This document shows, one piece after another, positions 26,701-35,206 of a DNA stretch of 64,000 nucleotides. A program made the translations under genes and the position numbers. The first letter of the stretch is position 1, and every line of letters begins with the position of its first letter. Source of the DNA: Candidatus Gastranaerophilales bacterium (GTDB lineage Bacteria > Cyanobacteriota > Vampirovibrionia > Gastranaerophilales > Gastranaerophilaceae); contig JAFTXY010000011.1 of assembly GCA_017461425.1 (NCBI GenBank), forward strand, positions 186,001 to 250,000. The letters run 5' to 3'. The notes under the pieces are model-generated. The model did no database searches and had not been told where the DNA came from. It saw nothing but the letters and a program-made list of their open reading frames with translations.

Positions 26701-27719
26701 AATATAATTTTAGAAGAGCAGAAGCTTTTGGTACATTGCCTTATGAAGTTACAATTAGAGATGTATTTAAAAGAGCAAAAGGTGGCGAATTAACAGAACA
26801 AGACGAAAAAGAAATTCAAGAAATGCATTGGACAATGGTTGGTGAATCAGCTTGGAAAGAAGAAAAATTAATTCAAGTTATGGGTGCATTAACTGGTGTT
26901 CCGACATTATATAATGGTGCCGAATATGCACAAACCGGCTACGAAAGCTCATCTAAAAATAAATATGTTGCAAACAGAGGACAAGTTCTTCACAATTTAA
27001 AAGATGAGGCAAATTATTCTGAATTTTACAAAAAAGTTAATGCAGATATTGGTTTGTATCAAAAAACTGGTTTGAGCGCATTAAGAAATGGCTTCCCTAT
27101 TTCTTTAGATGTTGTAGATAGAGATTTAAGAGGCGTTCATCCTGGTGCGTTTTCATATATTGTTGGGCAATTAAAACAATTGGATGCTACTCAATATGCT
27201 CAATTGAAAAAAGAAGTTGAAAGTTCAAAAACCTTGACTGATACCGCTAAAAACATATTAAAAAGCGCTAGTCTAGAAGAAGAACCATATAAAAATCAAA
27301 GCGCATTTGCAAAAATATCAGATGTTGTATTTGATGCAATTGATAATCCGGCTGGAACTATTCCTATGTGGCCAATATACAAATATGATGAACAAGGTTC
27401 AAAAGTAATTAGCGTTGTAACGGCATTAAAAATTGATGAAGCATACGGCGAAAGTGCTTCTGTAAGTTCTATTGCTTTGAAGAAGGATGGCAAATCACCA
27501 TTGCCAGATGGAACAAAATTAAGAAGATATGTGTATGATAAAAATGATTACACAATAGAAAAAAAAGACGGCGAAATAGTTGAATATATTGTTGAAGCTG
27601 GCGCAATTAAAAGAATAGATAAGCAAAAAATTGTTCTTAATGATACTGTTTCAACATTCTATGTTCCAAATGAAAAAGACCCTAAATATAGAGCAAGTGT
27701 TTTTAATCAAACGAAATAA
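23772..27719 (+). CDS. Giant GH13-like alpha-glucan enzyme with NFQG motif
   Basis: The 1315-residue protein is far longer than usual GH13 enzymes (400-700). Catalytic motifs lie late: GGLNWRFDAAKD with D705, YIISEITDLW with E758, and FTDNHDKPR with D888. A region like the last barrel strand reads GVPTLYNGAEYAQTGYES. Residues 1-650 include a segment VNVIDMGYNYGITPKGG and long helical stretches. Residues 1160-1315 form a beta-rich tail. The N-terminus carries NNLNFQG (residues 12-18), the same motif type as the membrane protein at 6263-6895. No signal peptide is seen. It begins 50 bases after the GlgE-like gene with AAGGGATAAG upstream and ends at a strong terminator. Confidence 0.75.
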   Translation: MDLSINKVKRANNLNFQGVKGAYSASNIPVFKFVPPEINKEIEQLSLELAFLRRDSQTGQFVSPSKSDLMLIPFKEDDSLELLQEKMQKYAQDGAFAYRYRIDLKSGKYPNPGETYPKYVVDEANAINIKASEEKVNVIDMGYNYGITPKGGSMRHSFIDSDAIVDTLGKLNKTPNKEFVRNHFNKLGGSIKGLNLLLEEGYFDSYRYIISTPDIGVDPTSSHKYWPSNQYQCSDMEEFKKFNFNLFEKGKGYVADGAFTSQGIQSPIVQHVLKWGEQSPYYNMLKINGRLQLGILPDKNAGNETLGYDEVGVKIINSPKHDGYDSKKPTYMQFFDTKLSSEEQRNSNELISSYDKLPEDHYDVVDHQDAVQPYYFELDPTNAQEARKIAMFGDKKSLILNDIKDDLGDFLTFANYTIAHKQHAAGAVFWDGNRDIIKMNLSNPEKTPENRQGLKDARNYLFNVASFWTEAIQSELILETARKHKSEQEKIAQNNDITKEQLENIERRIADGTFNLPVLKRNKTAAEYIQEFPLQSIETSPELSAIFAQKEFNNEFLTEEVLTHLEKTVEDAIFEAIPDEYKNMGADSQEYQEYKTYVTKTYSNEIIKNILVGAMCPQLINDDASIDFAKLKDITLKSFQKIKPSTPQEERKQIVKALQNGLDDSSTAQIVAKMKKELDGVSLKDFKYAEAIVEQGKGGLNWRFDAAKDIGDLDAIRDGRVRFSTIWDGGDMEGVVEFWEEFIGRVHEYNPASYIISEITDLWSFWKYKEKEGMKEFPGEHFDKGLHVPFDKKYPTVDQKDKAPDTEKPPYVKEMQFLNKVNSTTSSNYNNYFNNLAYFIGADAESANGDCMARKGNLNSLKGQMENLTTGAQPNVIILSHMFTDNHDKPRLLHSLPIDITLYLKGTLKEVNVDARVKQDLFYEKSNPKEMSSKAYAVALKMREIINSKYNPGSDKNKALMQALRELLHGQKSKDSEYNFRRAEAFGTLPYEVTIRDVFKRAKGGELTEQDEKEIQEMHWTMVGESAWKEEKLIQVMGALTGVPTLYNGAEYAQTGYESSSKNKYVANRGQVLHNLKDEANYSEFYKKVNADIGLYQKTGLSALRNGFPISLDVVDRDLRGVHPGAFSYIVGQLKQLDATQYAQLKKEVESSKTLTDTAKNILKSASLEEEPYKNQSAFAKISDVVFDAIDNPAGTIPMWPIYKYDEQGSKVISVVTALKIDEAYGESASVSSIALKKDGKSPLPDGTKLRRYVYDKNDYTIEKKDGEIVEYIVEAGAIKRIDKQKIVLNDTVSTFYVPNEKDPKYRASVFNQTK

Positions 27720-27720
27720 T

Positions 27721-27744
27721 AAAAGCACCCATTTGGGTGCTTTT
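27721..27744. terminator. Bidirectional terminator between the GH13 operon and the HCP-like gene
   Basis: AAAAGCACCCA (27721-27731) and TGGGTGCTTTT (27734-27744) are exact complements with a tight loop, and T runs exist in both directions. It sits between two convergent genes. Confidence 0.92.
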
Positions 27745-29209
27745 AAATTATTTCTACATTAAAATCTTCTTTAAGCGATTCAATTACATGTGGATTGATT
27801 AAAACAAAATAGCAATCATTTAAATATAATTTTACATCTTCATTTAAAAGTGAAAATATTGTTTCTAGGCTTTCTAGGTTGCAATGTGTGAAAAATAATG
27901 ATGCGCTTATGTTTTTTTCTTTTATAAGTTGCAATGTATCTATTAAAATATCAGTTTCGCAAGGGCATTCTATATAAATAATTTTTTTATCAGAATATTC
28001 ATTTATATTTTTATCTTTATTGCCTAAAATAATTAGGATTTCATCATTATTTTCTAAATTTTTTATGATTTTGTTTGCTTCTTTTGTATCGTATTTTAAT
28101 TCTTCTTCTTTTTTTTCAAAATTTTTTTTAAAACCTTCTAATTCGAAAGCTGATTTTATTAATGGTAAGTAATCATTGTTTTTAATATCAAAAAACCCAT
28201 CAAAAGAGATTGTTTTATTTGAAAAAATTTGTCCACGATATAGGCTATCGATTTTTTGAATAAAATTTTTAGTAATTAAAATTGACCCTGGAAAAGTTGT
28301 AAAATCATATTGTATATCGTCTGATTCAATGTGACCTTTTAAAAATTGATTTTGTTGAAAATATGGAAAAAGATGCGCTTTTAACATATTTCCATTCGTG
28401 TATACATTGATTTTTTCTTTAAAATCCGATTCTTCAAGAGTTTTTAAAAGTTTTTCAAGTTCGTTTAAATCATTGCCTGAAACTAAAATACAATGTCCTT
28501 TGCAAGGATTTAGCATTATTTTTGTATCTTGTTTTTCTTTGTACTTTGTTTTCTCGATTTCATATAATTGTTTTCTGATTTCTTTAGAAATTTCACAAAA
28601 TTCTTTTATTCGTCTTATTATTTTTTCATTTCTAATAGAATAACCATTGGTTAAAGCAAAAAATCTTAGAATTTCATAATCATATGAATTAAAATTTTTA
28701 TCATAATTTTTTATTTTTGTAATGTTTATTGCACAAAGTTTTGCATAAATTGTAATTAATTCGAACAGTCTTTGCTTTGTTTTATCTGCATTTTTTTGTT
28801 TGTTTGTTATATTTAATTCAGATTGTTTGATTAATTTTGTAATATTTGAAGTAATTTCAATATTATTTTCACTATTTATAATTTCGCAAGGAAATTTGTT
28901 TTTGGAACAATGTTCAAGATATTTTGTTTTAATTTCGAGTTTTTTTGAATTTAGTTCTTCGAATAAATTTAAATATTTTTTCTTGTTGTAGTTTGTATTT
29001 ATTAAAAATATTGATAATATTTCTATGCAAAAATTCATAGCATTTGCATTTGTTAAGCCAAATTCTTTTAATTTAACTAGATAAAATGAAATTTCCCTAA
29101 TTTCGTTTAAAAGAATTTCATTTAATGACACGATACTTGGATGAATTGAACATATTCCTTCAGATTTACAGGAATTTTTTTCTATTATATTTTTAAAAAA
29201 ATCATACAT
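27743..29209 (-). CDS. Diverged hybrid-cluster-protein (Hcp) relative without cluster ligands
   Basis: Hcp proteins carry an iron-sulfur-oxygen cluster and reduce hydroxylamine or NO. Homology is visible in CILVSGNDLNELEKLL (residues 240-255), INVYTNGNMLKAHLFPYF (267-284), TTFPGSILITKNFIQ, and the C-terminus FVLINPHVIESLKEDF. At the ligand positions, Hcp His in GHDL is Asn246, Glu in HGEML is Asn274, and Cys in TTNCI is Phe316. The GGCDG segment reads LGNKDK. Only Cys14 and Cys20 remain near the N-terminus. At 488 residues it is shorter than Hcp (about 540). It probably cannot hold the hybrid cluster. TAAAAT lies six bases before the ATG. Confidence 0.65.
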   Translation of the reverse strand: MYDFFKNIIEKNSCKSEGICSIHPSIVSLNEILLNEIREISFYLVKLKEFGLTNANAMNFCIEILSIFLINTNYNKKKYLNLFEELNSKKLEIKTKYLEHCSKNKFPCEIINSENNIEITSNITKLIKQSELNITNKQKNADKTKQRLFELITIYAKLCAINITKIKNYDKNFNSYDYEILRFFALTNGYSIRNEKIIRRIKEFCEISKEIRKQLYEIEKTKYKEKQDTKIMLNPCKGHCILVSGNDLNELEKLLKTLEESDFKEKINVYTNGNMLKAHLFPYFQQNQFLKGHIESDDIQYDFTTFPGSILITKNFIQKIDSLYRGQIFSNKTISFDGFFDIKNNDYLPLIKSAFELEGFKKNFEKKEEELKYDTKEANKIIKNLENNDEILIILGNKDKNINEYSDKKIIYIECPCETDILIDTLQLIKEKNISASLFFTHCNLESLETIFSLLNEDVKLYLNDCYFVLINPHVIESLKEDFNVEII

Positions 29210-29215
29210 ATTAAG

Positions 29216-29221
29216 ATTTTA
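29216..29221 (-). promoter_or_regulatory. -10-like box six bases before the HCP-like start
   Basis: TAAAAT on the minus strand, six bases, then the ATG at 29209, with no Shine-Dalgarno. No convincing -35 was found at the usual distance. Confidence 0.5.
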
Positions 29222-29358
29222 TGCGATTGTTTGGAAAATAAAATTGCCAAATAAGACAATAATCCACTACTACATTTATAGGATTAATTTGAAAAAAAAT
29301 AAAACATGAGAGATAATATAATTGTATATAAGATTTGCTACGACTTAAGGGGAATATT

Positions 29359-29640
29359 TTGTTTCATAATTACGATGTTATTTATGAAGATGATGAGCAT
29401 TTTGAATGTCAAACCAATGGTGTGATTTCGGATTCTATTGTACAAAATTGGACGCTTCAGGCTCTTGAATGTTATAAATTAAACTCAAGATGTGATTTGT
29501 GTCCAATAACCAAGGCAAGATATTCTTTTAAGTGTCAAATGAAACGCATTGTTGAAATTTTATTAAAAACACAAGGGCTGCCAGATGAAGCAGCTTTGGC
29601 GCCTGATAATCAAGAGATTTCTAGCGATATAGTTGCATAA
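29359..29640 (+). CDS. Small protein with a CxxC motif, unknown
   Basis: Not recognised. The 93-residue protein is acidic at the N-terminus (VIYEDDEHFE) and has the segment RCDLCPITKARYSFKC, three cysteines that could bind zinc or a metal. I chose TTG 29359 because AAGGGGAA lies upstream at the right distance; a TTG at 29335 has no such site. It is a monocistronic gene between two minus-strand units. Confidence 0.55.
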   Translation: MFHNYDVIYEDDEHFECQTNGVISDSIVQNWTLQALECYKLNSRCDLCPITKARYSFKCQMKRIVEILLKTQGLPDEAALAPDNQEISSDIVA

Positions 29641-29658
29641 ATGTCAGCCCTTTGGTTT

Positions 29659-30081
29659 TTATTTAGTTCTATTTAAAAAAGAATTTAGTGCTTCTTGCTT
29701 GCTGTTTGGGGTTGCAAGATTAAAAGATTCATAGCTATCGGCATCTCCTTCGATGAATGCGCTTCCATAAAATCTTTTAACAAATACAAGAATTACATAT
29801 AGAATGATTGCACTAAAAGCTACTCCTGCCATAACTTTTAAGAAAAGTCCTATTACTTTTTTGCCTTCCTTATTTGTATCAGGAACAACGCTTTGTTTAA
29901 CCTTTTGAGTGTTCAAAGGTTCTATATCTAAATCTTTTACATTTATATCAGAGTTAGCAAAATTAACCTCTTGTCCTGTTTGTATGTTGCTTGTTGGGTT
30001 TTGTGCAACAACAATAGGATTTAATGCTAAACAACATATTAAACATACGAAAAGAAATATTTTATGAAGACGTTTTAGCAC
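29659..30081 (-). CDS. Small exported single-pass membrane protein
   Basis: No family is recognised. The N-terminal hydrophobic segment (residues 8-26, IFLFVCLICCLALNPIVVA) looks like a signal peptide. A second segment (about 79-103, VMAGVAFSAIILYVILVFV) is followed by KRFYGS. The topology (signal, periplasmic linker, one helix, basic cytosolic tail) recalls FliO, but sequence support is weak. Its start lies 20 bases inside the end of the RNase E/G gene, so it is the last gene of that transcript. Confidence 0.6.
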   Translation of the reverse strand: MLKRLHKIFLFVCLICCLALNPIVVAQNPTSNIQTGQEVNFANSDINVKDLDIEPLNTQKVKQSVVPDTNKEGKKVIGLFLKVMAGVAFSAIILYVILVFVKRFYGSAFIEGDADSYESFNLATPNSKQEALNSFLNRTK

Positions 30082-31855
30082 TTTTTGTTCTCCTAACTCT
30101 TTTTTTAGGTTTTTCTTCTGTTTTTGTTTCTGTTATTTCTTCTGAAACATTTTCTGTTTCAGTTTCTTTTTTCTTTGTTTTTTTAGCTTTTCTTGATAGC
30201 TTTTTAGGTTCTTTTTCTTCCGTTTCTTTTTTGTTTTTTGTTTCTGTTATTTCTTCAATTACTTCTAGAGCAGCTTGTTCAATAACTTCTTTCATTTCTT
30301 TATCTTCTTTAGAAGGTTTTTTACTTATTTTTTTAGATTTATTTTTATTTTTATTTTCTTCTAAAGCTTCCATTGCTCCTTCAATAACAACGTCTTTAAT
30401 TAAATCATCAATCATTTCATTAACTTGAACTTTTGTTAGCTCTTGTTCTGGTTCTTGAGTTTTGTTTTCTTGATTTTGTTGGTTGTTTTGATAGTTGTTA
30501 TTTTGATGGTTTTTATGTTTATCTTTTTTCTGATTTTTGTCAAATTTATGATTTTTTTGATTTGGAGCACCATCATTGCTGAAGTTAGCGCTAAATGGAC
30601 CTTTAATTTTGTTCATTTTTGCTCTATTTTCGCCAACATTTGTTGGAGTTGCAAATTTTAAATCATCAATAATAAAGCCTTGACCTTGGCATTTATCACA
30701 TTTTTTTGTAAATATTTCAGATAAACTTTGTCCTTGTCTGTGTCTTGTTAATTCAACAAGTCCTAAGTCGGATAATTGTCCAATTTGCGGTTTTGCTTTA
30801 TCTTTTTCAAGAACTAATTCAAAATGTTCCAATAAAGCAAGTTTATCCATACGGGAAGCCATATCGATAAAATCGATTACAACCATACCGCCAATATTTC
30901 TTAGTTTTAATTGACGTGCAATTTCATCTGCTGCTTGTATATTTGTTTTGAGTATTGTTTCTGCCTGATTTGATGAACTTACAAATTTTCCAGAGTTAAC
31001 GTCAACTACGGTTAGAGCTTCTGTTTGCTGAATGAATAAATATCCGCCCAAAGGCAAATTGACTCTAGTGTTTAGAGAATTTACAATTTCTTTATTAATT
31101 CCTGTTGCAACTAGTAAAGGCTCGTTTCCTTTATGCATTGAAACATGCACTTGCATATTCCAATGTTGAAGCAATTGAGTTGTTCTATGAAGAGCAAAAG
31201 CTGTATCTACAACGATTTCTTCAACTTCAGAATCGCAAGCTTCTCTTATGACACGATATAATAAATCTTGGTCTCTATATAATAATGTTGGAGGATTTGC
31301 ACTATCTGCAGCATTTACGATAGAATTCCATTTTTCTAAAAGAATTTCTAAATCTTCTTGAATTTCTGCATCTGTTTGACCTTCTGCTTCTGTTCTTACT
31401 ATTACACCGACTCCAACAGGTTTTAATAAGCTAACGATAGATTTTAATCTTGCTCTTTCTTTTTGAGAAGTAATTTTTTTAGAAACATTAACACCTTTTT
31501 CATCAGGCAATAAAACTAAAAATCTTCCAGGTAAAGATAATGCTGTTGTAACACGAGGACCTTTGTGTCCTGTTGGTTCTTTAACAACTTGTACGATTAA
31601 TTTTTGATTAGGTTTAACCTTTTCTTTCAAAGAGCCTTTGCCCATAATATCATCAGTATGAATAAAACCCATTTTATCTGGCATACCAACATCAACAAAT
31701 GCTGCTTCAATTGATGGAAGAATATTATCTACACGAGATAAATATACATCTCCTAATAATACATCTCCTTTTGAAACGAAAAATTCGCAAACTTTGTTGT
31801 TTTCTAATAAGGCTGCAATATTATCCTTTTCAGAAATTATAATTTTTTTTGACAT
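30062..31855 (-). CDS. rng: Ribonuclease E/G
   Basis: This single-strand endoribonuclease starts mRNA decay and matures rRNA. An S1 domain lies at about residues 38-120 (GDVYLSRVDNILPSIEAAFV). The catalytic DNase-I-like subdomain has VVDVNSGKF and GGMVVIDFIDM, whose aspartates bind the catalytic metal. The zinc link CDKCQGQGF is present. Residues about 420-597 form a Gln/Asn then Lys/Glu-rich disordered tail that could bind RNA or partner proteins, as in RNase E. Short catalytic core plus tail is typical of cyanobacterial RNase E/G. AAGGA lies just before the ATG. Confidence 0.93.
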   Translation of the reverse strand: MSKKIIISEKDNIAALLENNKVCEFFVSKGDVLLGDVYLSRVDNILPSIEAAFVDVGMPDKMGFIHTDDIMGKGSLKEKVKPNQKLIVQVVKEPTGHKGPRVTTALSLPGRFLVLLPDEKGVNVSKKITSQKERARLKSIVSLLKPVGVGVIVRTEAEGQTDAEIQEDLEILLEKWNSIVNAADSANPPTLLYRDQDLLYRVIREACDSEVEEIVVDTAFALHRTTQLLQHWNMQVHVSMHKGNEPLLVATGINKEIVNSLNTRVNLPLGGYLFIQQTEALTVVDVNSGKFVSSSNQAETILKTNIQAADEIARQLKLRNIGGMVVIDFIDMASRMDKLALLEHFELVLEKDKAKPQIGQLSDLGLVELTRHRQGQSLSEIFTKKCDKCQGQGFIIDDLKFATPTNVGENRAKMNKIKGPFSANFSNDGAPNQKNHKFDKNQKKDKHKNHQNNNYQNNQQNQENKTQEPEQELTKVQVNEMIDDLIKDVVIEGAMEALEENKNKNKSKKISKKPSKEDKEMKEVIEQAALEVIEEITETKNKKETEEKEPKKLSRKAKKTKKKETETENVSEEITETKTEEKPKKRVRRTKSAKTSS

Positions 31856-31874
31856 AGTTAAATCCTTTTTAAAC

Positions 31875-32561
31875 TTAAATAACTCTCAAGTTGGTATCTA
31901 AAAACTCTACCCTTTTGATTTTAAATGCACTTGCATCCTCAAACAGTATTTTAATAAATTCATCTGCTCTTAACGAGGGAATTGCATCATTTTGTCCGAC
32001 TTTTAGGGTAAAAGTCAGTTTGCCATCATCCTTAATCTCAATGGATTTTAGGGAGTTTCGATAATTAATAGTTTTTTCTATACCTTTTTTCGTTTTCTTC
32101 GTGATTAAAATTTCATCCGAAGATAAACACTTTTCTATAATATATCTTATTTTTTCAAAATTGTAAACATGATTTTTTTCTTCAGGAACAATTGCCTCAT
32201 ATATTGCCCATTGAGCATAATTTTCAAGAGATTTAGGCTCGTTTGCGTCTTCTTTTATTTCATTAAAAGAGATAACTTTTATTCCATTTGGCGAATATTT
32301 TTTAAATTTTTCCAAAAAATTTTCATCTAAAGCTTCGTATGTTTGAAAATTCACCAATTCGCAATCTGATTCTATAAAAATTGGTAAAGCTGGTGAGTAT
32401 GAAACTTTGGGCATTTTATTGAAACCCTCAGATAAAACAAGTTTTATTTCGCAACGTCTAAATATTTTTAAAATTAAATTTTGCCAATCAAGATGGGAAA
32501 TAAAGCATAATTCTTTGTTTTTTGTAACTTTTAATCGATATTTATATATTTTATCTGCCAT
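31875..32561 (-). CDS. DUF2344 (radical-SAM-linked) protein
   Basis: Residues about 5-70 match the DUF2344/TIGR03936 family (KYRLKVTKNKELCFISHLDW, then LSEGFNKMPKVSYSPALP). These proteins are usually fused to or next to a B12-binding radical SAM enzyme and often lie beside RNase E/G genes, as here. The partner radical SAM gene is not in this cluster. The biochemical role is unknown. The gene is 19 bases upstream of rng and overlaps the preceding small gene by 11 bases. Confidence 0.85.
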   Translation of the reverse strand: MADKIYKYRLKVTKNKELCFISHLDWQNLILKIFRRCEIKLVLSEGFNKMPKVSYSPALPIFIESDCELVNFQTYEALDENFLEKFKKYSPNGIKVISFNEIKEDANEPKSLENYAQWAIYEAIVPEEKNHVYNFEKIRYIIEKCLSSDEILITKKTKKGIEKTINYRNSLKSIEIKDDGKLTFTLKVGQNDAIPSLRADEFIKILFEDASAFKIKRVEFLDTNLRVI

Positions 32562-32757
32562 TATTAAACCTGTTTATAAAGCTGGTTTTAGGTGCTTCTT
32601 TTGTCATGTATTCGCTTTTTGATGCAGTACGAATTTGAATTTCATTAAAGTTTGAAATTTCATCAATAGTTTTATCTAACTGTTCTTTTCTTATTTCTTT
32701 TGTTAGTCGCTTTAAAAGCCTTGAATTTATAAATTCATCTTGGAAAAACGTTTTCAT
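32551..32757 (-). CDS. Small basic protein upstream of DUF2344
   Basis: A 68-residue, lysine/arginine-rich helical protein that is not recognised. Support is modest: it starts with ATG, overlaps the DUF2344 start by 11 bases and fills the gap between that gene and recG. No clear Shine-Dalgarno is visible. It could be the leader of the DUF2344-rng operon or a spurious frame. Confidence 0.45.
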   Translation of the reverse strand: MKTFFQDEFINSRLLKRLTKEIRKEQLDKTIDEISNFNEIQIRTASKSEYMTKEAPKTSFINRFNNGR

Positions 32758-32812
32758 ATTTTGAATATAACATTGTAAAAATTTATTGGCTATTTTTTAA
32801 TCAAAATTAACA

Positions 32813-35206
32813 TTAACCTTTAAAGAAATTGTGCGATTGGACTGAGTTTTGAAGAATTGGAAAATCTTCAATGTTTTTATTTTCAACAAATTCTTTTGCG
32901 TAATTTCTTGCTTTCTCAATTAACTCAACATCATTTACAATATCAGCAACATTTAAATCAGGAAGTCCTGATTGCCTTGTACCTAGAAATTCTCCCGGAC
33001 CTCTCAATTCTAAGTCTTTTTGCGAGATTATAAATCCATCATTTGTTTTTGTCATTATTTCAAGTCTTTTTTTGACTTCATTGTTGCTTGTTTGTGTAAT
33101 TAAAGCACAATACGATTGATTATCGCTTCTGCCAACACGTCCTCTTAATTGATGTAGTTGTGACAAACCAAATCTTTCTGCGTTTTCTATTATAATAACT
33201 GTTGCATTAGGGTTATCAATTCCAACTTCAACAACTGTGGTTGCAACTAAAATATCATATTTTCCATTTTTGAAGTCTTTCATAACTTCGTCTTTTTCAT
33301 TGTTATCCATTTTTCCATGCAAAAGACCAATTTTGTATTGGGAAAATTCTCCCTCTTGAAGTTTTTGGGCTTCTAGAGTTGCAGCTTGAGCTGTTATTGT
33401 TTCTGACTCTTCAATTAATGGATAAACTATATAGGCTTGATGTTTGAAAAAAATTTCTTTTTTAATTAAATCATACATTTTTTTGCGTTCATTAGTGCCG
33501 CCTAAAGTTGTTATGATTGGTTTTCTTCCTTTGGGAAGCTCGTCTATTACGCTAACTTCTAAATCTCCATGAAGAGTTAGAGCTAAAGTTCTTGGGATTG
33601 GTGTTGCTGTCATATTTAGCATTTGAGGCATTTTACCTTTATTTAAAAGAGCATTTCTTTGCTTAACACCGAACCTATGTTGTTCGTCTATTACAATCAT
33701 CCCAAGATTGTTGAATTCAATTCCTTCTTGAATGAGCGCATGTGTGCCAACGGCGATATGGATTTGACCATTTTTAAGATTAGTTTTCATTTCTTTTTTA
33801 ACTTTTGCACCATTTTTTCCAACAAAAAGCCCTATGCTTAGTCCAAGAGGGGTTAACCAAGAAGAAAAGCTTCTAAAATGTTGAGTTGCGAGGATTTCCG
33901 TAGGCGCCATAATAGCGCCTTGATATCCATTTTCTATAGCGCACAATAGTGCAATACAAGCAATAACAGTTTTTCCTGAGCCAACATCTCCTTGCAATAA
34001 TCTTTGCATTGGTTCATTTGAATTTAAATCATTCATTATTTCGTCCAACGCTTTTTTTTGAGCATTAGTTAACTCAAAAGGAAGATTTTTTATAAATTTT
34101 TCTACAAGTCCATCTTTTTTAATTTCAAGTTTAATTGAAGCATTTTTTTGATTTTCTTTTCTTAATAATGCCAAATTTAATTGCATTGAAAATAATTCTT
34201 CAAAAGCAAGTCTTTGTCTTGCTGTGTCAATTTCTTCTTGAGATTTTGGATTATGCATATCCATAATTGCAAGTTTTTTTTCAATAAAATTTTCTTTTTC
34301 TGTAATATAGTTTGGAAGCGGTTCATGAATTTTATCTTGAAATTTTAATAATGCATTATGAATTGCATTTGTTAGGGTTTTTGGGTTTAAATCTTCTGTT
34401 AGAGAATAAATTGGCACAATAGTATTTTTATTAAGTTCAATTTCAGCCCCTTGCCCAAGAACTTGTATCTGTGCTTTTTCAAGCGTTGTTCTTGAGCTAT
34501 AATCGTCGAATTTTACTTTGCCTAAAGCCATAACTGTTGAATTAATTGGGTATGCTTGTTTGTAATGTTCAATTATTCTTCTGTTGTTGGTTTTAATGAA
34601 GAAATTAATTGGAATAACACCTGTTGAATCTTTTATGTAGACCGTTAAAACAGTTAATTTTTTAGGTGAAGTATAATGTTTAACCTTTATTATTGTTCCA
34701 TAAATTGTAACTTGTTCTCCAAGCTTTAAGTCTTTAATTTTGTTTTGTGATTTATAATCAACATATTTTCTTGGATAATATTCGATTAAATCTTTAACTT
34801 TAAAAATTCCCATTTTGTTGAATAATTTTGCAATAACAGGTCCAACCCCTTTTACATATGCAACATCAATTTCTTCTATTTCTTCTTGAAATTCTTTTGT
34901 TTCTTTTGAGGTTTCTTTTTTTGTTTTTGGTTTGATTTGTTTTCTTAGTCTTGCAAATGTTTCAAGGGTTTTATCAATAGTGAATTTGCGATTATTTATG
35001 CTGTCTATATGATAGCCTTCAAAAAGATTGATTAAGTATGCGATATTTTGTTTTTCGACCTTATTGATTTTTTTTAAAACATCATAAAGAGCGCCAATCA
35101 TAAATTTTGAAAAGTTTGTTTTTCTTCCGTCAAAATTTATGTATTGATATTTGATTTCAAGGCTTATTGCTTGTTTTACTTTTTCGTAAATTTCATCAAA
35201 GCTCAT
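32813..35206 (-). CDS. recG: ATP-dependent DNA helicase RecG
   Basis: RecG remodels stalled forks and Holliday junctions. The wedge/OB domain (about 120-330) is followed by helicase motifs: I LLQGDVGSGKTVIA, II VIDEQHRFGVKQR, III TATPIPRTLALT, and VI GRVGRSDNQSYC. At 797 residues it has an N-terminal extension of about 110 residues relative to E. coli, as in other cyanobacterial-type RecG. Its ATG shares one base with the stop of the CHASE2 cyclase gene (TAATG), so the two are coupled. Confidence 0.97.
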   Translation of the reverse strand: MSFDEIYEKVKQAISLEIKYQYINFDGRKTNFSKFMIGALYDVLKKINKVEKQNIAYLINLFEGYHIDSINNRKFTIDKTLETFARLRKQIKPKTKKETSKETKEFQEEIEEIDVAYVKGVGPVIAKLFNKMGIFKVKDLIEYYPRKYVDYKSQNKIKDLKLGEQVTIYGTIIKVKHYTSPKKLTVLTVYIKDSTGVIPINFFIKTNNRRIIEHYKQAYPINSTVMALGKVKFDDYSSRTTLEKAQIQVLGQGAEIELNKNTIVPIYSLTEDLNPKTLTNAIHNALLKFQDKIHEPLPNYITEKENFIEKKLAIMDMHNPKSQEEIDTARQRLAFEELFSMQLNLALLRKENQKNASIKLEIKKDGLVEKFIKNLPFELTNAQKKALDEIMNDLNSNEPMQRLLQGDVGSGKTVIACIALLCAIENGYQGAIMAPTEILATQHFRSFSSWLTPLGLSIGLFVGKNGAKVKKEMKTNLKNGQIHIAVGTHALIQEGIEFNNLGMIVIDEQHRFGVKQRNALLNKGKMPQMLNMTATPIPRTLALTLHGDLEVSVIDELPKGRKPIITTLGGTNERKKMYDLIKKEIFFKHQAYIVYPLIEESETITAQAATLEAQKLQEGEFSQYKIGLLHGKMDNNEKDEVMKDFKNGKYDILVATTVVEVGIDNPNATVIIIENAERFGLSQLHQLRGRVGRSDNQSYCALITQTSNNEVKKRLEIMTKTNDGFIISQKDLELRGPGEFLGTRQSGLPDLNVADIVNDVELIEKARNYAKEFVENKNIEDFPILQNSVQSHNFFKG

